Of a DNA stretch of 64,000 bases, positions 8,928 through 16,989 are shown one piece after another. The stretch spans positions 434,001 to 498,000 of the forward strand of contig NZ_JAIVLR010000001.1 of NCBI RefSeq assembly GCF_020524765.1, read 5' to 3'. The stretch comes from Qipengyuania gaetbuli (GTDB lineage Bacteria > Pseudomonadota > Alphaproteobacteria > Sphingomonadales > Sphingomonadaceae). The notes under the pieces are model-generated. The model was not told the DNA's origin, searched no databases, and saw only the letters and a program-made list of their open reading frames with translations. The number at the start of each line of letters is the position of its first letter. Within the stretch, counting starts at the first letter, position 1. A program made the position numbers and the translations under genes.

Positions 8928-8994
8928 CGTCTGCCGGATCGTTAGCCCGGCTGGGACCGTCCCGTTTGGACGATCCCGTTATCGGAACGTCCGG

Positions 8995-9264
8995 TTATTC
9001 GGCTGCTTCCGCCATCGCATCGACCGATACGTATTTGCGGCCGAGCTTGCCCGAGTGGAATCGGACGACGCCGTCGGTCAGCGCGAACAGCGTGTGGTCC
9101 TTGCCCATGCCGACGTTGACGGCCGGGTAGAACTTGGTGCCGCGCTGGCGCACGATAATGTTGCCGGCGACCACGGACTGGCTGCCGAACTTCTTCACGC
9201 CAAGACGACGACCGGCCGAATCACGACCGTTACGCGACGAACCGCCTGCTTTTTTATGTGCCAT
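8995..9264 (-). CDS. rpmA: 50S ribosomal protein L27
   Basis: An 89-residue L27, the large-subunit protein whose N-terminus reaches towards the peptidyl-transferase centre. Seen: the near-universal opening [16 protein letters not shown], then GVKKFG and the basic [14 protein letters not shown] segment (here with Ala in place of the last Gly). Length is normal and there is no N-terminal extension needing processing as in Firmicutes. It lies 12 bases after rplU in the usual L21-L27 operon. Confidence 0.97.
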   Translation of the reverse strand: MAHKKAGGSSRNGRDSAGRRLGVKKFGSQSVVAGNIIVRQRGTKFYPAVNVGMGKDHTLFALTDGVVRFHSGKLGRKYVSVDAMAEAAE

Positions 9265-9276
9265 GGTCCGGGCTCC

Positions 9277-9771
9277 TTACTTCTTGGCTTCGGTCTTCTT
9301 GGCAGCCGCCTTCTTGGCGGGAGCCTTCTTGGTTGCAGCAGCCTTGGCCGGTGCAGCCTTCTTGGCCTTGGGCGCAGCCTTCTCTTCGGAAGTGTCCTTC
9401 TTCGGAGCGGCCTTCTTGGTTTCGGCCTTCGGAGCGGCTTCCTTCTTGGGAGCAGCCTTCTTCTCGGCCTTCGAATCGCCAACCGCGGTGATGCGCAGGA
9501 GAGTCATCTGCTGGCGATGACCGTTCTTGCGGCGGTAGTTGTGACGACGACGCTTCTTGAAGACGACGACCTTTTCGCTCTTCGCCTGTGCGATGATCTC
9601 GGCCGAAACGGTCACCTTGCCGGCGTCCGAAAGCTTGTCGCCTTCGCCTGCGAGCAGGACGTCGCCCAGCGTGATGGTGTCACCGGCTTCGCCAGCCAGC
9701 TTCTCAACCGCGATCTTGTCTCCGGCGGCAACCCGGTATTGCTTGCCGCCCGTGCGCACTACTGCGAACAT
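9277..9771 (-). CDS. rplU: 50S ribosomal protein L21 with a long Lys/Ala-rich C-terminal tail
   Basis: L21 binds 23S rRNA in the large ribosomal subunit. Residues 1 to about 100 are a normal L21 ([14 protein letters not shown] at the start, then [21 protein letters not shown], the basic rRNA-binding stretch). After about residue 102 there is a tail of roughly 60 residues made almost only of Lys, Ala, Pro, Glu and Thr with repeated AAPKK and KKA units. The family's usual length is about 103 residues, so the protein (164 residues) is over half as long again. Such tails are known in sphingomonad L21 proteins; a similar one occurs at the end of the wax ester synthase gene in this window. Confidence 0.96.
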   Translation of the reverse strand: MFAVVRTGGKQYRVAAGDKIAVEKLAGEAGDTITLGDVLLAGEGDKLSDAGKVTVSAEIIAQAKSEKVVVFKKRRRHNYRRKNGHRQQMTLLRITAVGDSKAEKKAAPKKEAAPKAETKKAAPKKDTSEEKAAPKAKKAAPAKAAATKKAPAKKAAAKKTEAKK

Positions 9772-9960
9772 GGTCGTTATCTCTCGTTCAAATTGCTGTG
9801 CCGCATCCTTGCGAATCTACGGCGCACCCGTCGACCCACCTAGGGCGGGCCCGGAAAGAAGCGTGCCGTTAGGCGAAACGCGGGACCAAGTCAACGCTGC
9901 CATCAGGCATTTTTTGCCATTCGCGCTGGCGCGCATCAGGTCGCGTGCTATGTGAGCGCC

Positions 9961-10467
9961 ATGTCGCGAATTGCAAGCCTCTGCCTGCCGCTGTCGCTCT
10001 GTCTTGGCGCCTGCGCCAGCTCCGGCGGCGACTATCCCTCCCTCGCCATCCGCGATGCCGAGCGCGCGCAGGGAAGCTTTTCCTCGCCCGAGCGCAAGAC
10101 GATCGACGTCCCGCCGGTGGAAACGGACCTCACCGGCCCGCTCGACCAGACGCTGGTGCAGCTGGTCGCCGCGACGGAGGCCGCCCATGCCGATTTCCTG
10201 GAAATCGCGCCGCGTGCACGCAAGCTCGTCGCCGCAGCGGGCAGTAGCGAGGTGGGAAGCACGGCCTGGGCCAGTGCGGAAGTCGCCCTGTCGGAACTCG
10301 ATTCGGCCCGCAGCCTTGCGGCAATCCCGCTGGGAGATATCGACACGCTCTACAGCGCGGCCCGCGTGGCAGCAGGCGACGTCGCCGCGATCGAGGCGGC
10401 GCGCGCGCGGATTACCGCAATCATAGCCGAAGAAGACGAAACGCTCGCGCAGCTGCGCGAGCGTTGA
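9961..10467 (+). CDS. putative lipoprotein with helical domain
   Basis: A 168-residue protein. Seen: a short lipoprotein signal (MSRIASLCLPLSLCLGACASS) with lipobox LGAC at about residues 16-19, followed by a Pro/Glu linker and an Ala-rich, apparently all-helical domain with charged heptad-like spacing (residues about 60-168). It is likely membrane-anchored on the periplasmic side. No characterised family is recognised. A GTG nine bases upstream is in frame, but the ATG gives the more compact signal. It is divergent from rplU across about 190 bases. Confidence 0.72.
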   Translation: MSRIASLCLPLSLCLGACASSGGDYPSLAIRDAERAQGSFSSPERKTIDVPPVETDLTGPLDQTLVQLVAATEAAHADFLEIAPRARKLVAAAGSSEVGSTAWASAEVALSELDSARSLAAIPLGDIDTLYSAARVAAGDVAAIEAARARITAIIAEEDETLAQLRER

Positions 10468-10524
10468 GAAAATCCGGAGAAGACGCGGGGAACTAGCTGC
10501 CAGCGTCCCCCGCGCCCCCCTCTC

Positions 10525-10950
10525 CTATCGCACCAGCGATGCGACGGTGACTGCCACCAACCCCCAGGTGAACACGATGGCCGGCAGGATCAGCACCTGC
10601 ACTGCGGCATCACGTGCCGGGAGGCGGCCCGTGTGGGTCATGATGCCCTTGGTCTTGAGCTGGCCGAAGCTGAGCGCCTTCGAACGCGTTTCGGGCGAAA
10701 GGCGCGTCCAGATCGTCGGCACGCCGAAAGCGGCGACGATGAAGAAGGCGAAGATCACCATGGGGATGGCGAGGCCCGAACTGGGCAGGCCCGCTGCCAT
10801 CACGGCGATGAAGCCGAGGTAGAGGCCGACGGTCGCCACATAGAGGCCGCGAGGCAGTTCGAAGGTCCGGTCGACCTCGTGATGCTTTACGGGGGTTTCG
10901 ACGATGCGGGCCTGTTCGGCAACGAGTTCGCGGCTGAAGTGCTTAACCAT
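10525..10950 (-). CDS. small membrane protein, function unknown
   Basis: A 141-residue protein with three or four hydrophobic helices: two after a polar N-terminus of about 40 residues (GLYVATVGLYLGFIAVMAAG and IPMVIFAFFIVAAFGV) and one or two at the C-terminus (VQVLILPAIVFTWGLVAV). The loop between carries many Arg and Lys residues. The start MVKHFSR has AGGAG about 8 bases upstream. It is probably an inner-membrane protein; nothing in the sequence assigns a function. It lies 76 bases downstream of moaE on the same strand and might be read through from it. Confidence 0.7.
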   Translation of the reverse strand: MVKHFSRELVAEQARIVETPVKHHEVDRTFELPRGLYVATVGLYLGFIAVMAAGLPSSGLAIPMVIFAFFIVAAFGVPTIWTRLSPETRSKALSFGQLKTKGIMTHTGRLPARDAAVQVLILPAIVFTWGLVAVTVASLVR

Positions 10951-11026
10951 TCTGCGTCTCCTGTCTGGAGCCATTGATGACGCGGGCAGGCGGGCGATTC
11001 CTTGATCGAAATCAAAGGCTCGCCGA

Positions 11027-11494
11027 TTATTTCCAGCGGGCGAGGTCCGCGCGGTCCTGTGCGCGCGGTTCGATCCAGTGCCAGCCGTCCTCGCGCCGTT
11101 CGCGCTTCCAGAACCAGGCAGCGGACTTCAGATGGTCCATCACCATGTCCACCGCGTCGAAAGCCGCGCGGCGGTGGGGTGCGGCGGCAGCGACGAGCAC
11201 GATGGCCTCGCCCGGCGTCATGACGCCGACGCGGTGCCAAGCGAGCAGGCCGGCAAGCCCGAAGCGCGCGGCGGCCTGTTCGGCCAGCGCTTCCATCCCA
11301 GTGAGGGTGAGCGGTTCGTAATGGCTGAGTTCGAGCGCCTTCACCCCGTCCCCGCCCCTGACTTTGCCGAGGAAGCTGGCGGTCCCGCCTGCATCCGGGT
11401 TGGCTGCATCGAATGCCGCCAGCGCCTCGCCGACGGACATCCCCCGGTCGAGCACGCGGACATCGACCGGTGAGGAAATCGCCAGCCTAGCCAC
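11027..11494 (-). CDS. moaE: molybdopterin synthase catalytic (large) subunit
   Basis: MoaE transfers two sulfurs from MoaD thiocarboxylate to precursor Z to make molybdopterin, in a MoaE2-MoaD2 complex in the cytosol. Seen in 155 residues: GGTASFLGKVRGG (family normally has FxGxVR), LELSHYEP, HRVGVMTPGEAIVLV, and the active-site region AAWFWKRE with the catalytic lysine. Its start overlaps the moaD stop by 8 bases, so the two subunits are translationally coupled. This is the last gene of a minus-strand run that begins with thrC. Confidence 0.95.
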   Translation of the reverse strand: MARLAISSPVDVRVLDRGMSVGEALAAFDAANPDAGGTASFLGKVRGGDGVKALELSHYEPLTLTGMEALAEQAAARFGLAGLLAWHRVGVMTPGEAIVLVAAAAPHRRAAFDAVDMVMDHLKSAAWFWKRERREDGWHWIEPRAQDRADLARWK

Positions 11495-11729
11495 CGCTGA
11501 CCGGCGGCAGCAACGCGACCTCGTCCCCGTCCTCGGCCAGCAGTGCGGTCTTCTCGGCTAGCACGCGGCCCTTGCAGGCGACATTGACGCGCTCTTGCCT
11601 CAGCTGCTCGGCCACCTCGTTCCCGACGACGGCCAGCAGCCCGTTCCAGTCAAGCGGGCCGGCAACCTCGGCGGCCTGCTTTCCGGCGAGGTCCTGCAAC
11701 GGTCCGAGGAAGAGGATGCGGACGCTCAC
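11487..11729 (-). CDS. moaD: molybdopterin synthase sulfur-carrier (small) subunit
   Basis: An 80-residue ubiquitin-fold sulfur carrier. Seen: the C-terminal LLPPVSGG, whose last Gly is adenylated by MoeB and thiocarboxylated; ILFLGPLQDLAG at the N-terminus; and DGDEVALLPPV, all typical of MoaD. The start is a GTG at 11729 that overlaps the preceding stop as GTGA; the much longer frame to 12083 covers the neighbour in another frame and is not real. It is flanked by moaE (8-base overlap) and an unassigned 101-residue gene. Confidence 0.92.
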   Translation of the reverse strand: MSVRILFLGPLQDLAGKQAAEVAGPLDWNGLLAVVGNEVAEQLRQERVNVACKGRVLAEKTALLAEDGDEVALLPPVSGG

Positions 11730-12031
11730 GCTGCCGCTTCGAGATATTGGCCGGTCACGCCCGGCGCGCTGGCAAGATAGGCCTCCAGCGCGTCGACATT
11801 GCCGCCCTCGCCCGAAACCACATTGATCCGGCGCGGAGCGTGCTTGCGCGCCAGCATCGCGGCCGCCGCGCTGCGCCATTCGCCATGTTCGTAGGACGCG
11901 GGCTCCAGCACCACGAGCACGTCCTGCCCGCCAGCCAATGCGCGCTCTATCGGGTCGAGCCAGTTCTGGTGGAAGAGCCCCGCTGCGGCGAGCGGTTCCT
12001 CCGGCATGCCGTCGACCTCGATCCGCTTCAT
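11726..12031 (-). CDS. conserved small protein between folB and moaD, Rossmann-like
   Basis: A 101-residue acidic protein. Its centre reads as a beta-strand then helix (QDVLVVLEPASYEHGEWRSA) and later INVVSGEGG, which suggests a small Rossmann-like alpha/beta fold. I recall similar short 'Rossmann-fold' hypothetical proteins in sphingomonads, but no function. It overlaps folB upstream by four bases (ATGA) and moaD downstream by four (GTGA), so it is co-translated with both pterin-related genes. A helper role in pterin metabolism is possible but unproven. The start at 12031 is chosen for the overlap; the longer frame to 12151 lies wholly inside folB. Confidence 0.75.
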   Translation of the reverse strand: MKRIEVDGMPEEPLAAAGLFHQNWLDPIERALAGGQDVLVVLEPASYEHGEWRSAAAAMLARKHAPRRINVVSGEGGNVDALEAYLASAPGVTGQYLEAAA

Positions 12032-12402
12032 CCCCGCCGTTCCCGGTGGAGCGTGATGCCGATCTTCTCGCCCGCTTCGGCAATCGCCAGCTTGACGATC
12101 TTCACCGTCACCGCCTCGACCCGATTGTCCTGCAGGAACAGCGTTTCGCATACATGGTCGGCGACCGCCTCGATCAGCTTGAAATGCACGCCTTCGGGCA
12201 GCGCCTCGGACGCGGCGAACTTCAAATCCATGTAGTTCTTCGAATGGTCGAGCGAGGTATCGGGCCCGTAATGTGCCAGCGGCTTCATCCGCGCGGTGAT
12301 GGTGAAGCGCAGCGGCTGCGGCTTGCCCGTCTCTTCGGAATAGATGCCCGTCAGTACGTCATGTTCGAAGTCGGCGACTTCGAGGATCAGCGAATCGTTC
12401 AT
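12028..12402 (-). CDS. folB: dihydroneopterin aldolase
   Basis: FolB cleaves dihydroneopterin to hydroxymethyl-dihydropterin and glycolaldehyde in folate synthesis, acting as a cytosolic homo-octamer. Seen in 124 residues: a segment like the family motif for the N-terminal strand and short helix (TGIYSEETGKPQPLRFTI), DTSLDHSKNYMDLK, the catalytic glutamate region FKLIEAVADHVCETLF, and the C-terminal VTVKIVKL strand. Length matches the family (about 120). It begins 9 bases after the methyltransferase stop and overlaps the next gene by ATGA. Confidence 0.88.
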   Translation of the reverse strand: MNDSLILEVADFEHDVLTGIYSEETGKPQPLRFTITARMKPLAHYGPDTSLDHSKNYMDLKFAASEALPEGVHFKLIEAVADHVCETLFLQDNRVEAVTVKIVKLAIAEAGEKIGITLHRERRG

Positions 12403-12411
12403 CTGCGTTCC

Positions 12412-13302
12412 CTAGCGCGGATTGGACCAGCGCGCGAAGATCGCGGTGGGAAGGTGGCGGTCACGCTCGCCCGTCTCGCGCACGGCAAGGTCGCCGTGCT
12501 CGATCTTGCCGGGCAGGCCTTCGAACACCTCGTCGAGCAGGCCGGCCAGCGCGAGGCTGCTCATGCGCACGGCATAGACCGTCAGGAAGAGGAAACGGCT
12601 GTTTGCGTCCAGCAGCTGGCGGCAATCGGCGATGAGGCCGGGCAGGCTCTCTTCCAGCCGCCAGGTTTCGTTCTTCGGCCCGCGCCCGAACTTGGGCGGG
12701 TCGAGGATGATGCCGTCATAGCGGTTGGCACGTCGCACCTCGCGCGCGGCGAACTTGCTGGCATCGTCGACCAGCCAGCGGATCGGGCGGTCTTCCATGC
12801 CCGACAGCGCGGCATTCTCGCGCGCCTGGGCGACCGACTTCTTGCTCGCATCGACATGGGTCACGCGGCCGTGGCGGGACAGCGCCAGCGAGCCGACGCC
12901 GGTGTAGCCGAACAGATTGAGCGTTTCGGCGTCCTCGCGCCCGGCCAGTTGCTCGCGCATCCAGTCCCACACCGGCGCCATGTCGGGGAAGAACTGGAGG
13001 TGGCGGAAAGGCGTGGGCTGGGCGGTGAAGCGCACCTCGTCATAGCCCAGCGTCCAACCGTCTTCGGGCAGCTCGCGTTCGAGGTGCCAACGTCCGCCGC
13101 CATCCTCGTCCGCGCCGGGAATGAATTCGCCATGCGCGTTCCACTCGGCCATGCGCGGCGACCACATCGCCTGCGGTTCGGGGCGGATGAAGCTGTAGTC
13201 GCCGAAGGCCTCGAGCTTGCGGCCATGGCCGCTGTCGAGCAGGCGATAGGCATCCCAGCCCTCGCCCACCATCAGCACCGGATCGCGAACCAGCTCGGCC
13301 AT
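12412..13302 (-). CDS. class I SAM-dependent methyltransferase (RlmI-like)
   Basis: A 296-residue methyltransferase resembling the RlmI/RlmK branch of rRNA methyltransferases. Seen: SAM-binding motif I in LNLFGYTGVGSLAL (about residues 147-160), the acidic strand end VTHVDASKKSVAQA, and the catalytic motif IILDPPKFGRG. Unlike E. coli RlmI it lacks an obvious N-terminal PUA domain; its first about 100 residues are Trp- and Arg-rich. The natural target, probably RNA, cannot be read. Its ATG shares one base with the thrC stop (TGATG), so it is translationally coupled to thrC. Confidence 0.87.
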   Translation of the reverse strand: MAELVRDPVLMVGEGWDAYRLLDSGHGRKLEAFGDYSFIRPEPQAMWSPRMAEWNAHGEFIPGADEDGGGRWHLERELPEDGWTLGYDEVRFTAQPTPFRHLQFFPDMAPVWDWMREQLAGREDAETLNLFGYTGVGSLALSRHGRVTHVDASKKSVAQARENAALSGMEDRPIRWLVDDASKFAAREVRRANRYDGIILDPPKFGRGPKNETWRLEESLPGLIADCRQLLDANSRFLFLTVYAVRMSSLALAGLLDEVFEGLPGKIEHGDLAVRETGERDRHLPTAIFARWSNPR

Positions 13303-14693
13303 CAGGCGGCGTTCTCGAGGATGTGGGTGCGCACGGCGTCATAGGTGCCGGGAAGCTCGACGTAGTGCTCCTCGCGCGAGAACAAATCGCCCACGCGCAC
13401 CGGCAGGTTCGGGCGCAGGCCCGTGGCGCGCTCGACCGCGTCGGGGAACTTGGCCGGATGCGCGGTGGCAAGCGTCACGACCGGCACGTCCGCAGCAATA
13501 CCGGCCGCGCGCGCGGCGTGGAGGCCGATGGCGGTATGCGGGTCGAGCATCTCGCCGCACTCCTCGAAGGCCCAGCGCATGGCCTGCGCCATGTCGGCTG
13601 CATCGGCGCGGGCGCTGGTAAAGAGCGCTGCCGCCCCTTCGCGCTGCGCATTGGTGAGACGCATGGCCTTCTCGGCCTCGAAACCGCGCATCTGCTCCGC
13701 CATGGCAGCACCGTCGCGCCCGCCCACGTCGAACAGCAGGCGCTCGAAATTGGAGCTGACCTGGATGTCCATGCTGGGCGCAGCGGTCGGGGTGACGCTG
13801 CCGGTCGAATAGTCACCATCGCTCAGCGCGCGGTGGAGGATGTCGTTCACATTGGTGGCGACGATCAGCTGCTCGATCGGCAGGCCCATGCGCGCTGCGA
13901 CGTGCCCTGCGAAGACGTCGCCGAAATTGCCGGTCGGCACGCTGAAGGCGATCTTGCGCTCCGGCCCGCCAAGCTGGAGCGCGGCGGCGAAGTAATAGAC
14001 CACCTGCGCCATCAGCCGCGCCCAGTTGATCGAATTGACCGCCCCGATCCGGTGCTTCGATGTGACATCGGCATCGGCGAAGATCCGCTTCACCATCGCT
14101 TGCGCATCGTCGAAGCTGCCCTCGATGGCGAGGTTGTGGACATTGGGCGCGCGCACCGTGGTCATCTGGCGGCGCTGCACATCGCTCACCCGGCCCTTGG
14201 GGTGGAGCATGAAGATCTCGACATTTTCCAGCCCCGCCACCGCATCGATGGCCGCGCTGCCGGTATCGCCGCTGGTCGCCCCGACAATCGTCAGGCTGCC
14301 CTCTTCGCGCGAAAGGAATTCCTCGAACAGCAATCCGAGCAATTGCAGCGCCACATCCTTGAATGCCAGCGTCGGGCCATGGAAGAGTTCGAGCACCCAG
14401 TGCTGTTCATCCAATTGTACCAGCGGTGTAACCGCCTTGTGCGCGAAGCGGCCATAGGCACGCGCGGTAAGTTCGCGGAGGCGTTCCGGCGTCAGGCTAC
14501 CCTCGACGAAAGGCTCCATCACCCGCGCCGCCAGTTCGGCGTAAGGCAGACCGCGCATCGCAGCGATCTCGTCATGGCTGAACCGCGGCCATTCCTCGGG
14601 CACATAGAGCCCGCCATCGGAGGCGAGGCCGGCCAGCGTGACGCCGGCGAAATCGAGCGTCGGTGCGCTGCCGCGGGTAGAGACGTATTTCAT
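13302..14693 (-). CDS. thrC: threonine synthase
   Basis: A PLP enzyme that turns O-phosphohomoserine into threonine. Its 463 residues fit the long (E. coli-like, about 430-470) ThrC class. Seen: the opening YVSTRGSAPTLDF, the Schiff-base lysine in GPTLAFKDVALQ, GATSGDTGSAAI for phosphate binding, and the C-terminal region VVTLATAHPAKFPDAV. The start follows from the family N-terminus; the longer frame adds 13 residues. It lies downstream of the cytochrome oxidase assembly gene surf1, an order common in sphingomonads, and leads into the methyltransferase-folB-moaDE run. Confidence 0.96.
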   Translation of the reverse strand: MKYVSTRGSAPTLDFAGVTLAGLASDGGLYVPEEWPRFSHDEIAAMRGLPYAELAARVMEPFVEGSLTPERLRELTARAYGRFAHKAVTPLVQLDEQHWVLELFHGPTLAFKDVALQLLGLLFEEFLSREEGSLTIVGATSGDTGSAAIDAVAGLENVEIFMLHPKGRVSDVQRRQMTTVRAPNVHNLAIEGSFDDAQAMVKRIFADADVTSKHRIGAVNSINWARLMAQVVYYFAAALQLGGPERKIAFSVPTGNFGDVFAGHVAARMGLPIEQLIVATNVNDILHRALSDGDYSTGSVTPTAAPSMDIQVSSNFERLLFDVGGRDGAAMAEQMRGFEAEKAMRLTNAQREGAAALFTSARADAADMAQAMRWAFEECGEMLDPHTAIGLHAARAAGIAADVPVVTLATAHPAKFPDAVERATGLRPNLPVRVGDLFSREEHYVELPGTYDAVRTHILENAA

Positions 14694-14744
14694 CGTGGAA
14701 AGGCGGTTAGCGATGCCGCCGCAAACGGGCAAGCAAGCCGGTCT

Positions 14745-15317
14745 TTAATCGCCCCTAGTCCGCGTGGACCTGCGGCGCAGCGCGAGGAAATAGATCACCA
14801 GCGCGGTCAGGGCGAAAAAGAACCACTGCCCGGCATAGGCGAGATGGTTGTTCGGCAGGCTGCGGGGATCGGGACGGGCGAGCGGCTGGAGGCCGGCCAG
14901 CCCTTCTTCCGCGACGACCCGACCACCCGGAGCGATCGTTCCGGAAACCTCGCCCCCGCTCCATTCGACCGGCTGGGGATCGCGCGAATAGCCGATGTCG
15001 ACCGTCACGCTCGTGCCATCGTCGAGCGCACAGGACACGCGCTGGGCCACGCCCTTTTCGCCGGTTGTGCTGGTGCCTGCCACCGTGGTCGCACCCGACA
15101 CGGAGGCGCAGGCAATGCTGGTGCGGCGGTAGAGCAGTTCCTCCACCATGGCCGGATCGCGCGGGTAATCCACCGTTTCGGTCATCGAGAGCGATTGTTC
15201 CGCACGCGCGATCAACGCCTCCTTTTCACCCATGCGCCCCAGCTGCCAGATGCCGAGGGCGATCATCACGGCAACCGCACCGGCGACGATGATGGTGGGG
15301 ATGACGGGAAGGCGCAT
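14745..15317 (-). CDS. SURF1-family cytochrome oxidase assembly protein
   Basis: A 190-residue inner-membrane protein. Seen: an N-terminal helix (MRLPVIPTIIVAGAVAVMIALGIWQLGR) with the family's GxWQLGR-like signature, a soluble middle part in the periplasm, and the C-terminal segment NNHLAYAGQWFFFALTALVIYF, also a SURF1 hallmark. SURF1 proteins assist heme a insertion into subunit I of cytochrome c oxidase. It is shorter than typical (about 230-250), with a compact loop. It follows ctaE but across an intrinsic terminator, so it may need its own promoter or read-through. Confidence 0.9.
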   Translation of the reverse strand: MRLPVIPTIIVAGAVAVMIALGIWQLGRMGEKEALIARAEQSLSMTETVDYPRDPAMVEELLYRRTSIACASVSGATTVAGTSTTGEKGVAQRVSCALDDGTSVTVDIGYSRDPQPVEWSGGEVSGTIAPGGRVVAEEGLAGLQPLARPDPRSLPNNHLAYAGQWFFFALTALVIYFLALRRRSTRTRGD

Positions 15318-15340
15318 GACTATCCTTGCGGTTCAAAAGA

Positions 15341-15374
15341 AAAGGGCAGCCGCGGCGTGGCCGGGCTGCCCTTT
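15341..15374 (-). terminator. intrinsic terminator after ctaE
   Basis: An 11-base perfect stem, AAAGGGCAGCC (15341-15351) with GGCTGCCCTTT (15364-15374), lying 27 bases past the ctaE stop. On the minus strand the stem is followed by TTTTCTTTTG. It ends the oxidase structural and assembly transcript before surf1. Confidence 0.88.
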
Positions 15375-15400
15375 CTCATTGTCCGGCGAACCGGACGATA

Positions 15401-16222
15401 TCAATGGAATTCGGCACCCCAGCCGCCCCAGACGTAGACGACGGCGAAGAGGAACAGCCACACCACGTCGACGAAGTGCCAGTACCACGCAGCCGCTTCG
15501 AAGCCGAAGTGCTGGCGCGGGGTGAAGTGGCCCTTGTAGGTGCGCACGAGGCAGACGATCAGGAAGATCGTGCCGACCAGCACGTGGAAGCCGTGGAAGC
15601 CGGTCGCCATGTAGAAGGCCGAGCTGTAGGTGTTGCCACCGAAAGCGAAGGGCGCAGCGCCGTATTCGTAGGCCTGGATGCAGGTGAAGACCGCGCCGAG
15701 CAGGATGGTCAGCCACAGGCCCTTCTTCAGGCCTTCACGGTCGCCGTGGATCAGCGCGTGGTGCGCCCAGGTGACGGTGGTGCCCGAGCACAGCAGGATC
15801 AGCGTGTTGAGCAGCGGCAGCGAGAACGGGTTGATGACCGCCTCGATCGCTGCGGGCGGGAACTGGCCGCCGATCACCTCGGAGATTTCCGAGGGGAACA
15901 GGGCGAAATCGAACCAGCTCCAGAACCAGCCGACGAAGAACATCACTTCCGAGGCGATAAACAGGATCATGCCGTAGCGCATGTGCAGCTGCACCACCGG
16001 AGTGTGGTCGCCGCGCTGCGCTTCCTTCACGATGTTCGAGAACCAGGCGAAGAAAGTCGCGATCAGACCGGCAATGCCGAGGCCGAGCACGAGGTGCGCG
16101 CTGGCCATCTCGTGCATGAACAGCACCATGCCGCTGGTGAAGGTCAGCGCCGAAATCGAGCCGATCAGCGGCCAGATATCGGGTTCGAGGATGTGATATT
16201 CGTGATTGACGTTACCAGCCAT
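15401..16222 (-). CDS. ctaE: cytochrome c oxidase subunit III
   Basis: A 273-residue inner-membrane protein with seven predicted helices, part of the aa3-type terminal oxidase. Seen: the conserved YHILEPDIWPLIGSISAL opening, FFVGWFWSWFDFALFP, TILLGAVFTCIQAYEY, and ATGFHGFHVLVGTIFL with the subunit III His/Glu pattern, then a C-terminal YWHFVDVVWLFLFA. Subunit III stabilises the catalytic core and its proton uptake. It lies 66 bases after ctaG, at the end of the oxidase operon. Confidence 0.97.
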   Translation of the reverse strand: MAGNVNHEYHILEPDIWPLIGSISALTFTSGMVLFMHEMASAHLVLGLGIAGLIATFFAWFSNIVKEAQRGDHTPVVQLHMRYGMILFIASEVMFFVGWFWSWFDFALFPSEISEVIGGQFPPAAIEAVINPFSLPLLNTLILLCSGTTVTWAHHALIHGDREGLKKGLWLTILLGAVFTCIQAYEYGAAPFAFGGNTYSSAFYMATGFHGFHVLVGTIFLIVCLVRTYKGHFTPRQHFGFEAAAWYWHFVDVVWLFLFAVVYVWGGWGAEFH

Positions 16223-16288
16223 TGTACTCGTGTCCTGGGTTTCGCTTTGCGGAGGCCCTTAATGCGCCAGACGGCGCTGGTCTAGGGG

Positions 16289-16861
16289 TCAGTCCGAGGA
16301 TTCTACCGCGCGGTGGAAAGTGTATGAGAGTGTGATCTGCTCGACACCCTCCATATTGGGATCTTCCAGCGCCGCAGGATCGACGAAATAGAGCACCGGC
16401 ATCCGGACTTCCTGGCCCGGCTGCAGCGTCTGTTCGGTGAAGCAGAAACACTGGATCTTGTTGAAATATGCACCCGCCTGGACCGGCATGACGTTGAAGG
16501 TTGCCGTGCCCGTGATCGGCTCCGTCCCGTTGTTCTTCGCGACATAGATCGCCATGTCGCGCTGCCCGATGGTGACCGTGTCGGTCGGCTGTTCGGGCCG
16601 GAAGCTCCAGCCAAGGCCCGGCGCGACCGAGCCGTCGAAGCGGATCGAAATCTGCTTGCCGCCCGCAGCCTTGCCCATGCGTTCGGCGAGATTCGCCTCG
16701 CTTTCGGTGGCGCGCTGCGTGGTTCCGCCGAAACCGGTGACCTGGCAGAACAGTTCGTAGAGCGGCACGGCGGCATAACCGAGGCCGAGCATCGCGGCTG
16801 CGCCCAGCAGGGCCAGCAGCGCGGTACGGGTCTTGCGTTGCTCCAGCGCGGCGGCAGTCAT
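16289..16861 (-). CDS. ctaG: cytochrome c oxidase assembly factor CtaG/Cox11
   Basis: A 190-residue membrane-anchored copper chaperone that delivers copper to the CuB site of subunit I. Seen: one N-terminal helix (LLALLGAAAMLGLGYAAVPLYELFCQVTG is the hydrophobic to early periplasmic part), the copper-binding motif QCFCF at about residue 140, and the C-terminal ITLSYTFHRA strand. The ATG at 16861 is preceded by GAGG; a GTG at 16873 that overlaps the previous stop is an alternative start and would add four residues. It sits between the small CoxF-like gene and ctaE, the usual alphaproteobacterial order. Confidence 0.93.
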   Translation of the reverse strand: MTAAALEQRKTRTALLALLGAAAMLGLGYAAVPLYELFCQVTGFGGTTQRATESEANLAERMGKAAGGKQISIRFDGSVAPGLGWSFRPEQPTDTVTIGQRDMAIYVAKNNGTEPITGTATFNVMPVQAGAYFNKIQCFCFTEQTLQPGQEVRMPVLYFVDPAALEDPNMEGVEQITLSYTFHRAVESSD

Positions 16862-16869
16862 GGCAATCC

Positions 16870-16989
16870 TCACATCCTGACGATGGTGATCATGTAGAAC
16901 AGCAGTGCGGCACCCAGGAGGATCCCGCCGAGCACGAGGTTACGGCTCTTCTGGCGGCGACGGTATTCCTGTTCTTCCTCGGGGGTCAT
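16870..16989 (-). CDS. 39-residue single-helix protein in the oxidase operon (CoxF-like)
   Basis: A very short gene: a charged N-terminus ([17 protein letters not shown]) followed by one hydrophobic helix ([20 protein letters not shown]). Its ATG overlaps the ctaB stop (ATGA), and its own stop overlaps a possible GTG start of ctaG. Small single-helix proteins at this exact position, between heme O synthase and Cox11, are common in alphaproteobacteria and are often called CoxF or hypothetical. A role in oxidase assembly or as a minor subunit is inferred from context. Confidence 0.8.
   Translation of the reverse strand: MTPEEEQEYRRRQKSRNLVLGGILLGAALLFYMITIVRM

Noticed and set aside
8842-9843. 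Leu/Gly/Ser-rich 333-residue frame on the plus strand
   Set aside because: It is antisense to rpmA and rplU; its low-complexity repeats are the complement of the Lys/Ala tail of L21.
9772-9960. A riboswitch or L21 autoregulatory leader upstream of rplU
   Set aside because: I found no convincing conserved structure in the 190-base divergent spacer by eye, so it is not reported.
13323-15437. A 704-residue open frame on the plus strand
   Set aside because: It is opposite thrC, surf1 and a terminator; no protein family features are seen.
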